From assembly GCF_027580225.2 (NCBI RefSeq), contig NC_073340.2:35746001-35810000 (forward strand): 64,000 bases of DNA. The letters run 5' to 3'. Below the pieces are notes generated by a model that was not told the DNA's origin, searched no databases, and was given only the letters and a program-made list of their open reading frames with translations. Numbering within the stretch: the stretch's first letter is position 1; each line of letters opens with the position of its first letter. This stretch comes from Misgurnus anguillicaudatus (Eukaryota; Chordata; Actinopteri; Cypriniformes; Cobitidae). Below are positions 22,801 to 64,000 of this stretch, one piece after another. A program made the position numbers and the translations under genes.

Positions 22801-24050
22801 ACACCTGAGCAAGCTAATCAATCATGATCACTAGACAATCACAGGTGGTTAAGTTTGATTAGGTTTGGAGCTAAACTATGCAGTGCTCCGGCCCTCCAGG
22901 GTAAGATTTGAATAGCCCTGGCCTATGACAATGTGTCTCCACCACAAGAAAGTTATGCCACTGAGTGTGGGTGTATTCACTGCTTACTGGATGGATTAAA
23001 TGAGAAGTCAGATTCCAAGTTTGGGTAACCACACCTTGGCAATGACATTATTTACAGGGCAGAGATTTGATAATTGAAAAAGATAGGTATTTTCGACTTC
23101 ATGCGTCACTGCAGAGACCAGATGGCGTATGACATTAAGTTTCATAAATTGTTGTCATACCCCGTTCGGTATGCGCAGCATACCATGGGGTTGAATACAT
23201 CTGATGTTTTACTTCCGAAACTTCCTAGCCAGAAATGATTTATTAAATTCTTAATAATGGGACACATCAAAACTGAAATAAAAAGGTCTAGTAACATTTT
23301 TAATCTTCAAACTATCAGGGGCTTTTCACAGCGTGGCCGAATTGTTGAAAAGTTTTAAAAGTTTAATTAAGAACAGACCCATTTATTTATTTAAAAGAAA
23401 ACATTACATCTATTTAGGCCTAACTACTGTACCAATGATTCCCAGTGTCCAGACCAGAAGAGTGCTGTAGCCAGTTAATGTACTTTGGAGAGACAACAAG
23501 CTTCCCACATTTTAAACTAAATTACTTTCAATAAACTTCCTCTTTGTGTTCTTATTAAATATAAATGCTGTCTTACAACTGTTTACACAAAAACACCATC
23601 CCTTTTTAAGTTATTTAAGTAATCCTTAGTTCTCTAAAGAACTGGTAAGCTTTATACAAAACTTTAGACAAAGTACCTTTTGGATTCTGCTGTCTGATTA
23701 ATAGTCTTTAGAAACAATAGTCTGTTGTAAACTGGTAAAATATGACAAGGTGTCATTTTAAAACGAAGACTAACACATTTTTTATTATCATTATATTGCC
23801 TTCTTTAAGGCACAAACCTAGCCAAAAGTTAGCAAACTTTGATAACAGTACCTTCCACTCCAATGGTTATTCCATCTGTTCAACACAAAATATAATTAGA
23901 AAAAGTTAATGTTTAACTTTAACTTGATGACTTAATGTGTCTTTCCAAAGAAACAAGAAAGATTCTTCAGTTGTGTACTTAAAGATGCGTTAAACACTCA
24001 CCAAAAATCAACAACATCAGACACACAGACAATGAGATTAAAAATCTCAT
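3337..24050 (-). CDS. Gene 1: spliced NIDO-domain, Thr-repeat secreted protein (tectorin/mucin-like), 3' end not seen
   Basis: This is a minus-strand gene model assembled from splice sites. It has a signal-peptide exon (24,050-24,002), two mini-exons (23,875-23,852 and 18,176-18,150), Thr-rich exons (14,207-14,139, 14,010-13,942, 13,803-13,735, 13,595-13,527, 10,928-10,860), four NIDO exons (10,543-9,596) and an array of 22 further Thr-rich exons (7,669-3,337). All exons outside NIDO are phase 1-1, so any number can be spliced together in frame. The product should be secreted, with a NIDO domain between Thr-rich O-glycosylatable stretches. No terminal exon, stop or poly(A) site is seen. A DIRS element cuts into the array at the left. 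vWD/ZP exons like those of gene 2 may lie beyond the window, or the gene may be truncated. Use of every exon is inferred. Confidence 0.6.
7831..8422. other. Intronic sequence with small inverted repeats
   Basis: No gene is seen. A short foldback lies at about 8,130-8,275 (tctcagaggacctct in both orientations). From about 8,325 there is 'actcagagt'-rich sequence like that near the Harbinger ends elsewhere in the window. Confidence 0.4.
8423..9463. mobile_element. Foldback (long inverted repeat) DNA element
   Basis: The left arm (about 8,423-8,580: 'aaaggattagtcc', 'catccaaaatgttgatgtctttc', 'acattccaggatttttctcatttta') returns in reverse at about 9,315-9,463. A related arm pair is at 18.8 and 20.8-21.1 kb. 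It has no coding capacity that I recognise. It sits inside the gene 1 intron between NIDO and the array. Confidence 0.7.
9470..9526 (-). mobile_element. Harbinger-like terminal repeat (solo end)
   Basis: The sequence ending 'ctgaaacaggccc|ctg' matches, in reverse, the ends at 38,122 and 41,059 (CTG followed by GGGCCCRTTTCA). It is probably the remnant end of a PIF/Harbinger-type element with a CTG target. It lies 70 bp from the last NIDO exon of gene 1. Confidence 0.45.
9596..10543 (-). CDS. Gene 1 NIDO domain module (4 exons)
   Basis: The exons are 10,543-10,422, 10,309-10,031, 9,939-9,844 and 9,749-9,596, with phases 1-0, 0-0, 0-0 and 0-1. The product runs from FYPFGVGD and DDGSSAVIYL through VNNNGHLTF, the SYSFPGHGG/DIIAPFWTDLD block and WDRVAYY, to TSFQVVLISNGHLSFVLMNYG and GYDTMDSSYYFS, ending near GPQGCQFNG. 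This is the extracellular NIDO fold known from nidogen, alpha-tectorin and MUC4. All splice sites are intact, including CAG|GTCAAC at exon 2, which the gene 2 copy has lost. The block is nearly identical to 38,965-39,943. Confidence 0.85.
10860..10928 (-). CDS. Gene 1 Thr-rich repeat exon just upstream of NIDO
   Basis: This is a 69-nt phase 1-1 copy of the repeat exon with GTATGT as donor and CTTTAAG as acceptor, a weaker site than the usual TTTCAG. A hAT-like element was inserted within the same family of repeat units about 100 bp upstream on the minus strand. Confidence 0.5.
11028..13484. mobile_element. hAT-like element inserted in a Thr-exon repeat unit
   Basis: The element starts 'taggggtgacccc' and ends 'gaggacagccct(a)', which are hAT-style imperfect ends rich in 'gattcga' near each terminus. 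It is flanked by an 8-bp duplication with one mismatch (cactcatc at 11,020-11,027 and cgctcatc at 13,485-13,492). Joining the flanks restores the repeat intron ('cagtaatac..cagactgtaaccc'). No transposase is recognised. A second repeat family is nested at about 12,007-12,450. Confidence 0.75.
12007..12450 (+). repeat. Interspersed repeat shared with 58.05 kb (LTR-like)
   Basis: The sequence from 'tgtcaggac' to 'aataaagtgttttctgttttcccccgacatcgtttg' recurs in opposite orientation at 58,047-58,170. The aataaagtg block suggests a poly(A) signal, so this may be a solo LTR or the 3' end of a retroelement. Its internal limits are uncertain. Confidence 0.45.
13527..14207 (-). CDS. Gene 1 Thr-rich repeat exons upstream of NIDO (4 copies)
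   Basis: Four copies of the 69-nt phase 1-1 exon lie at 14,207-14,139, 14,010-13,942, 13,803-13,735 and 13,595-13,527. Each keeps the AG acceptor and GT donor and encodes 23 residues of the type GFIDTTVVPTTT followed by an acidic GDSTD segment. The highest copy (14,139-14,207) is altered. Its 5' edge joins LINE sequence at about 14,200, so its acceptor and first residues seem LINE-derived, and it may be non-functional. These copies are more diverged from one another than those in the 3.3-7.7 kb array. Confidence 0.55.
14200..14690 (+). pseudogene. L2/CR1-like LINE RT C-terminal fragment
   Basis: The plus frame reads DAEKLIHAFMTSRIDYWNSL, then VNKLQLVQNA, HISPLLASLHWVPVKYRI and, after frame breaks, the PSYLRELL and PKLWNDLPSDVRE equivalents. 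This is the conserved C-terminal block of fish L2/CR1-type reverse transcriptases. It is 5'-truncated, as LINE insertions usually are, and has stops. Its 5' junction falls on the acceptor side of the Thr-rich exon at 14,139-14,207. Confidence 0.7.
15180..16207 (+). pseudogene. Retroviral Gag-like fragments
   Basis: The 15,180-15,524 frame is Pro/Thr-rich (for example KPPPYTPPTTS), like a matrix/PPPY late-domain linker. The 15,662-16,207 frame starts with a charged helix and then has a capsid N-terminal-like segment (FPLRTKG, YVPWAHRDLETIINLLPSL). Stops and a shift separate it from the following Gag-like pieces to 16,830. This is a broken gag. Confidence 0.6.
17176..17586 (+). pseudogene. Retroviral RNase H fragment
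   Basis: The frame carries RNase H motifs: an AQRADVMALIEACEIGKG stretch with the catalytic Glu, then IYTDSAYGHGVVHYLG with the catalytic Asp, and a later IKCAAHTKGDSFIDKG segment. The first catalytic Asp region upstream is degraded. Downstream integrase is absent. It is a non-functional remnant. Confidence 0.75.
17600..17869. other. Intron sequence, nothing recognised
   Basis: AT-rich sequence between the retroviral remnant and mini-exon b. No gene or repeat structure is apparent. Confidence 0.4.
17870..18250. repeat. Diverged direct duplicate of 23,640-23,960 around the mini-exons
   Basis: Both blocks share 'actggtaaaatatg', 'actaacacac/t', the GTACTG donor, 'tgttcaaca/tgttgaaca' at the acceptor and a 'agaaagattctt' stretch, in the same order. 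This looks like an old tandem duplication of about 350 bp, later separated by mobile DNA. Confidence 0.55.
18150..18176 (-). CDS. Gene 1 mini-exon b (27 nt)
   Basis: A 27-nt phase 1-1 exon lies between TTCAACAG and GTACTG and adds about nine residues (A-G-T-I-T-D-P-T-K). Its flanks (about 17,870-18,250) resemble 23,640-23,960, so exon a and exon b look like an old duplication of one short linker exon. It contains no recognisable domain. Confidence 0.45.
18795..21078. mobile_element. Long foldback element, related to the 8.4-9.5 kb one
   Basis: The arm at about 18,795-18,995 ('catgtcatccaagatgtctttgttcag', 'cataagggtcttatctagc') recurs inverted at about 20,820-21,065. The interior contains a hAT-like end at 19,750 and other cyprinid-type repeat sequence, so it is either a nested composite or two insertions facing each other. 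Confidence 0.55.
19750..19860 (+). mobile_element. hAT-like terminal end (tagggctgtcaaaat type)
   Basis: The start 'tagggctgtcaaaataaacgcg' with 'gcgttaacgc' motifs is typical of a hAT terminal repeat. The other end was not found, so this is treated as a solo or truncated end. Adjacent sequence to about 20,250 ('ccccgccattgacgag', 'ccactaggtggcgccc') looks like another interspersed repeat. Confidence 0.45.
21386..21486 (+). repeat. Inverted copy of the gene 1 leader/promoter-proximal region
   Basis: The plus-strand sequence 'cggtaaattgaatt..tgtgtgtgggtgcaggagttgcaggtttg(c)cacaatga' equals the minus strand at 24,052-24,153, the region ending at the gene 1 start codon. The match stops around the ATG. 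The downstream frame here is only about ten codons, so it does not encode the signal peptide. Confidence 0.75.
21560..22490 (+). pseudogene. Two tandem THAP-domain exon remnants
   Basis: Copy 1 starts at 21,560 (MGKICCAIDCTNR..) and copy 2 at 22,029 (MRNSCCAIDCTNRLTRNRSY). Both continue RFTDCQ.TPK and then a WVDKL stretch before a splice-like 'aggtgggt'. The CCxxxCTNR start is that of a THAP zinc finger, as found in THAP proteins and P-element-like transposases. The CxxH second half is not evident. The following about 300 bp are also duplicated, so this is a tandem duplication of about 465 bp of a THAP exon plus intron. Neither copy looks functional. Confidence 0.5.
22751..22903. mobile_element. 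MITE with about 40-bp terminal inverted repeats
   Basis: The sequence starts 'accctggagggccggagcac' and ends with its exact reverse, 'gtgctccggccctccagggt'. The arms continue through 'tgcatagtttagctcca'. It is a compact non-autonomous DNA element without coding sequence. Confidence 0.85.
22904..23640. other. Intron 1 region of gene 1, no gene recognised
   Basis: AT-rich sequence with scattered repeat fragments ('taccccgttcggtatgcgca' near 23,160). No exon with credible splice sites and domain content is seen. Confidence 0.35.
23852..23875 (-). CDS. Gene 1 mini-exon a (24 nt)
   Basis: A 24-nt phase 1-1 exon lies between ..GAACAG and GTACTG. It adds about eight residues (D-G-I-T-I-G-V-E). The call rests on its twin at 18,150-18,176, where exon and flanking intron are recognisably the same duplicated sequence. 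It could be missed or skipped in transcripts. Confidence 0.45.
24002..24050 (-). CDS. Gene 1 exon 1: signal peptide
   Basis: The exon encodes MRFLISLSVCLMLLIF plus the first base of a Gly codon and ends at a good donor (G|GTGAGT). A short N-terminal region with Arg followed by an uninterrupted hydrophobic stretch is a classical secretion signal. It splices in phase 1, the phase of all following module exons. The start is the first ATG after a leader that also occurs, inverted, at 21.39-21.49 kb. Confidence 0.65.
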
Positions 24051-24160
24051 TGTGTCAAACCTGCAACTCCTGCACCCACACACAATGTAAATATTACAAA
24101 ATTATTTAGAGCGACAAAAATATAAAAAATTATGACAATTCAATTTACCGTAGATTAAAA
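24051..24160 (-). promoter_or_regulatory. Gene 1 leader and promoter-proximal region
   Basis: This is the 5' untranslated/promoter-proximal stretch before the signal-peptide ATG, inferred from position only. It is the part duplicated in inverted form at 21.39-21.49 kb. I see no convincing TATA box. Confidence 0.3.
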
Positions 24161-24531
24161 GCTACTACAGAGCAAAATCACTGAGATTCTCTCTTGATCG
24201 ATTGAAGTAGAGTAGAGATGCTGTTGAAATCTGTGACTTTATTAATAAATGATAGGTGGAGCTTTACAACTGGAACGAGAACGAAAACTGTAGAAGTACC
24301 AGTTTTTCTTTGTCTTAATGTGAAATTTCTATTTTTAACCGTTTGCTTCCTTATTCACCTGTCATTCAGAAAGATGCTCTTTGTCATTGAATGAATAGAT
24401 CTGAATGCAGAAGGAATGAAGGCTATCAATTTCAAATAAATTGTGAGGATACAAACACAGTTTTTATCATTCAAGCTTATCATGCAGGCCATTTTAACTA
24501 CGTTTGGCAGTATAAAACCACGCTCGAACTG

Positions 24532-24827
24532 ATTTTGCCAAGTGGTTGATGTCCTCAGGGTAACATATTGTGTTGACCCAAGGACAACATTTTTCTAAAT
24601 AAAACCTAAACCCACCCCAAACCCCAACTCTAACCATAACCAAACCCTAAAATCAGAGGGACATGATAAGTGAAAAACAATGGTCTAGAAACAGCTAATC
24701 CTAGTTGTAAGCTTAAACTTAAAACAAACTGTAAACTTTTTTCTGAAATCTGATTGGTTGATTGAAATGTTGTCCCAGGGTCAACACAATGTTGCCCTGA
24801 GGACATCATCCACTTGGCAAAATCAGG
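24532..24827. mobile_element. MITE with inverted repeats
   Basis: The arms 'gattttgccaagtgg.tgatgtcctcagggtaacat' and their reverse 'atgttgccctgaggacatcatccacttggcaaaatc' bracket an AT-rich interior. It is non-coding and lies between gene 2 and gene 1. Confidence 0.75.
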
Positions 24828-26200
24828 AGAACCATAAAAGCCACAATGACCCATAAAACGAACATATATTTGGTTTCTTGTGATGTAGAGGTCATATTTA
24901 AAGTATGGGTTGCCATGCATTGGCAAATACGTCACTTTCACTGATAATATAATATTTTTATTTAAAGTAATAAATGTATAACATTTTTGAGAAATATTCA
25001 ATGTTTTTTATAAAAAACATGACATGTGAATGTACAGACTAATACACAACTTTAGGGTTGTAAACATATATTAAATAGAAGTAAAGTTTCATTTTACCCT
25101 AAGGCGGAGTCTACAAAATTCCCATGACGCCCACACAACACCACAATTCACCTGCGAACATGGAACAGCATGCACACAATGTTGACTCTTTCGTTTTGGT
25201 TTCTCTTCATCGTGTTTACTTTACACAAAGACAAGAACAATAAATCAATTTTATTTATAAAGAATCATCATTTGAACCAGTGCAGCAACATTCCTAATGA
25301 CACTTCGTGGAACTTAATGTCAGAAGCATCACCTTGGTACATAACTAAACCCGTTAGACAGGTAGAATAAGAACAACTATATGACGATCAAGATTATTTA
25401 CTGTTACCCAGTTGGAGTGTATAATTAATAATCACAGATTGTTTTAGGGGGATCTGCCTCAGCAGTCTAAACTGCTAAAAAAAATAAGAAAGAAGAGGAA
25501 GATCTTTCTTGTTATATGCATTATACATGTAGTGAACAGCGTACAACAAACATTCCAGACCTCTCCCCAATTGCTTCATTTGGAGTGGATTTTGGTGGGT
25601 AAACATAAGCAAGTGTCCAGTCAATCAGGTAAGGCTGCTCGGACATCTTTAATGGCTGACCTTCGTGCCAAAGCGGAGAAGAAAATGACGTTTTGATTGG
25701 CCCACACCATCTCTGTTTATCATCCTTTCAAAAACCCTTTCACCATCTGAAGGGCTGATCGTAAATTCCTTAAGCACACAGCAAGGCTTTACAAAGTATT
25801 GGCTAAACCAAAGGACAAATCTGCACATCCTTCCACCACCAAAATGGACTTAAAACCATCACCCGTTGACTTCATACTCATTTAAAGACACTAGCATTCT
25901 GAAATAAATCTCTTTGTTATGAAACTGTTCAAATAATCACAGTTATTAACGTGTGAAAGAATGAATGAATGCATGTTTGATATATGGTAACATTTTGCTG
26001 TCATGTTTATACTTTTTACACTCAGGACAATGCCAATGTTATTTCAGAAAGGGTTTGGTAAGTGGAAAATGCATAAATGAAATTCTGAAGACAAAGTTAA
26101 ACTTTGTACTTTATGCAATGCAAATGAGTTACTCGCAGTAAAGAGAGATGGACCATCTTCTGTGGACTTCCTCTGACATCAACAGCCAATCACGGCTCTG
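24828..26200. other. Intergenic between gene 2 (3' end) and gene 1 (5' end)
   Basis: No gene is recognised. Short readable frames such as 25,170-25,370 lack homology and splice context. The segment probably contains older interspersed repeats. Confidence 0.4.
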
Positions 26201-26580
26201 CATCAGGAAAGCTCCAAAATGCAAACTCCTCCTTATCTAAAATGTTATAAAAGTTCCTTTTTTCCAGTCATTCCTCGTTCTGAGTCCTCCTGAAAAGAGA
26301 GACATTAACAGAGCACACCTACGTTTTGAGTCTCGGGCCCTGTGCTAAGAGGCCCCCCATCGCTCAACAGGGCACCCAAGTTCTGAGTCTTCCGCTGAGA
26401 GAGACAATAACAGATCATCAGAAAACCAACCAAGTTTCTGAATCTCTCCTTGAGATTTTACAGCTCCTCGTTCTGAGTTCGACAACAGAGACTGTCCCAG
26501 ATCTACCACAAGTTCTGAGTCTCTGGCCTGTGCGTCCAGAGACTGAGCGGATAACACCACGTTTTGAGTCTCATTTTTTG
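26190..26580 (+). repeat. Imperfect repeat cluster of gttctgagtc with promoter-like motifs
   Basis: The motif gttctgagtc or a close variant (gttttgagtctc, gttctgagttc, gtttctgaatctc) recurs about seven times from 26,277 to 26,572, after a CCAAT-like 'agccaatcacgg' (26,185) and a TATA-like 'ttataaaag' (26,244). This resembles the start region of a retroelement or LTR. No protein is associated. Confidence 0.4.
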
Positions 26581-27131
26581 TGATTCTAAAGCCAGTGAGA
26601 TCCTTTAGATAAACTTAATATCTAGCATGGAGATCAGAAAATGTTTAACCTCATTGTAACGGGCCTGTTTCATAGCAATCTAGACAAAAAAAATTGTCTC
26701 TGAATTAAAGCTGCCTATCCTGACTAGCTTTTCATCAAATATTCTCAATTACATCAAAATAATAAAGGAACGTGGATGGCTATCCGCTGCAGGTTTTGGT
26801 GCAGGTGTACAAGAGCAACAGGTGGAGATTTCTGCCAAGAAAAAAAATTGTTGGTTGTGGTTCTTACAAACTTTAAAGGGTTCATTATATTTACTCATTT
26901 CCAGAGGCTAGCAGCCAGCAACAGACAAATTAAACTTATTTGTTGTTGGAGTTTTGAAGACATTGTTGTAACACAACTCCCAAATTACACAGCCTACAAA
27001 GCCTCTGCTAAACTAGTAGTTTCAAATACTCAAATCAGTAGTTTTTAATGTACTCTACTGTCACCAACAAATATGCAACATTCAAAGTCAATCAAATCAA
27101 CTTCTTACATATTTAGATGCTTGGTTTGAAC

Positions 27132-27137
27132 TTTATT
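27132..27137 (-). terminator. Candidate poly(A) signal of gene 2
   Basis: AATAAA on the minus strand, about 220 nt after the gene 2 stop codon. It is placed by motif and position only. Confidence 0.45.
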
Positions 27138-27355
27138 TTTACAATATGCTTTTTGTTTTAAACACAATAAAGTATTTTAAAGGAAAGACTATAAAAAGAA
27201 AATTGACAATCAAACTAAATCTTATTTTTATACAGAATAATCTCAAAATATTCATCAAAACACGTACAGTGCTAATCCTTCATTGGTGTGTTAGTAAATG
27301 TTAAGCTATAGAATAGAAACTTTTAAGATTAAAAATCGTGCATTGTGGAGATGTC

Positions 27356-63180
<35,825 letters not shown>

Positions 63181-63182
63181 CT

Positions 63183-64000
63183 GAGATGGGAGTGGTAATA
63201 TCTGCCAGTTATTTACTTAAAAAGCGCAAATTAAATATCACAGGCGCAACAGCTGATTTCCAAAATGACCAACACACTCTACTAAAAGCAGCGCAAATTA
63301 GTCCAGGGTCTTAAATTGAGCTGATATTGAGTTCAGCACCACGGACATTGCAGTTAGCTCTGTTTTAAGTAGCTGCACTGAAAAGAACTGGAGGACGAAA
63401 AATGAAGGTTTACGAGAAGAAGAATAAAACACCGGCTAATGTGACTTCTCGAGTCCTATTAAAAATAATAAATTAATGCATAACATGGCTTGGTTAACAA
63501 TATTTTTGAATAATATGTTTATCTGGCATTCCAAATAAACTGATACATGTTAAAACAATCCACTGCATTGTATCATGCGCTCTATGATCTCTGCCAAGCC
63601 TTCTATCAGCTACAATTGCTGCCATTTCAAGGTCAAGTCACGCTTTTTTCAGCGTTAAATAATGGCGCAAATACCAGTAATGGCACATGCAAACCTTAGT
63701 AAATCATGTGTGTAAATCATTAAAATAATCTCCTACAATAAATGTTGTATATGAAAGGGAAACTCCTAGAAATGCATAAGCAATAAGGTCACCCGCAAAG
63801 CTAACTAGACTACACCTTTACAGTGCCAATGATCTACTCTGTGTGCCTTTAGTAAATCCTGACAGTCATTGTTTAGCGCCAAAATGATGGTTTGCGTAAA
63901 TCTGGCCATAAAACTGGAATTTTATAGCCAAAAAGTAACAAATGTGAAAAACAATAATACAATGTAATCTTGATTTATACATTCTAATTTTAACCAAATT
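63183..64000. other. Gene 2 intron to the window edge
   Basis: The last about 110 bp match the intron next to D8C exon F (51.58-51.68 kb), so the duplicated cassette extends further. No further exon is visible before the edge. Confidence 0.5.

Noticed and set aside
24600..24660. Telomere-like aaccc/aaaccc stretch
   Set aside because: Too irregular and short, and it is part of the MITE interior at 24,532-24,827.
25170..25370. Short plus frame beginning with a hydrophobic stretch (MHTMLTLSFWFLFIVF)
   Set aside because: It resembles a signal peptide, but no splice continuation or homology is visible, and such frames are common in AT-rich DNA.
26326..26583. 85-residue plus-strand frame
   Set aside because: It runs through imperfect gttctgagtc repeats and shows no domain or conserved neighbour.

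Overview
This is vertebrate nuclear DNA, most likely from a cyprinid (zebrafish/carp-like) fish. That is an inference from AT-rich introns, short phase-conserved exons, and a teleost-style mix of transposons: DIRS, hAT, Harbinger, an L2/CR1-like LINE, THAP fragments, an endogenous retrovirus and palindromic MITEs. There are no bacterial features. All host coding sequence I can support lies on the minus strand. I rebuilt it by following splice sites and reading frame.

Gene 2 (63,180 down to 27,356, 5' end outside the window) is a very large secreted ZP-domain glycoprotein gene. I can follow 36 candidate exons whose phases all fit. Together they give one frame of 3,177 residues plus a stop. In order: seven D8C (uromodulin/GP2-type) exons mixed with Thr/Pro/Ser linker exons and one somatomedin-B-like exon; a four-exon NIDO module; four vWD units with C8 and TIL/vWC modules; an EGF-like exon; a ZP module; and a hydrophobic GPI-type tail. 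From NIDO to the tail this is the alpha-tectorin layout. The D8C/SMB/mucin-like front end is an addition I do not know from mammalian TECTA. D8C exons come in two cysteine classes (six and ten). The cassette six-Cys, ten-Cys, linker occurs three times.

Gene 1 (24,050 down to at least 3,337) is a second tectorin-like or mucin-like gene, head-to-tail downstream of gene 2. It has a signal-peptide exon, two duplicated mini-exons, five copies of a 69-nt Thr-rich exon, a NIDO module nearly identical to gene 2's, and then an array of 22 further full-length copies of the same 69-nt exon (period about 200-208 bp). Each copy keeps its AG acceptor, GT donor and phase 1-1 frame. The array is the most striking structure in the window. 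A DIRS element interrupts it at 3,298, and its far end is not visible.

The rest is mobile DNA. A broken DIRS tail occupies 1-3,298. A Harbinger/foldback complex lies at 8.3-9.5 kb. Five hAT-like elements carry 8-bp target duplications (11.0-13.5, 29.6-30.4, 52.4-53.8, 56.1-57.3 and 58.2-59.4 kb). A LINE fragment and a decayed retrovirus lie at 14.2-17.6 kb, a tandem THAP fragment at 21.6-22.5 kb, and a LINE with two 5' monomers at 42.4-46.8 kb. Harbinger ends at 38.1 and 48.6 kb bracket the gene 2 NIDO exons. One NIDO exon of gene 2 has lost its AG acceptor, which its gene 1 twin keeps.
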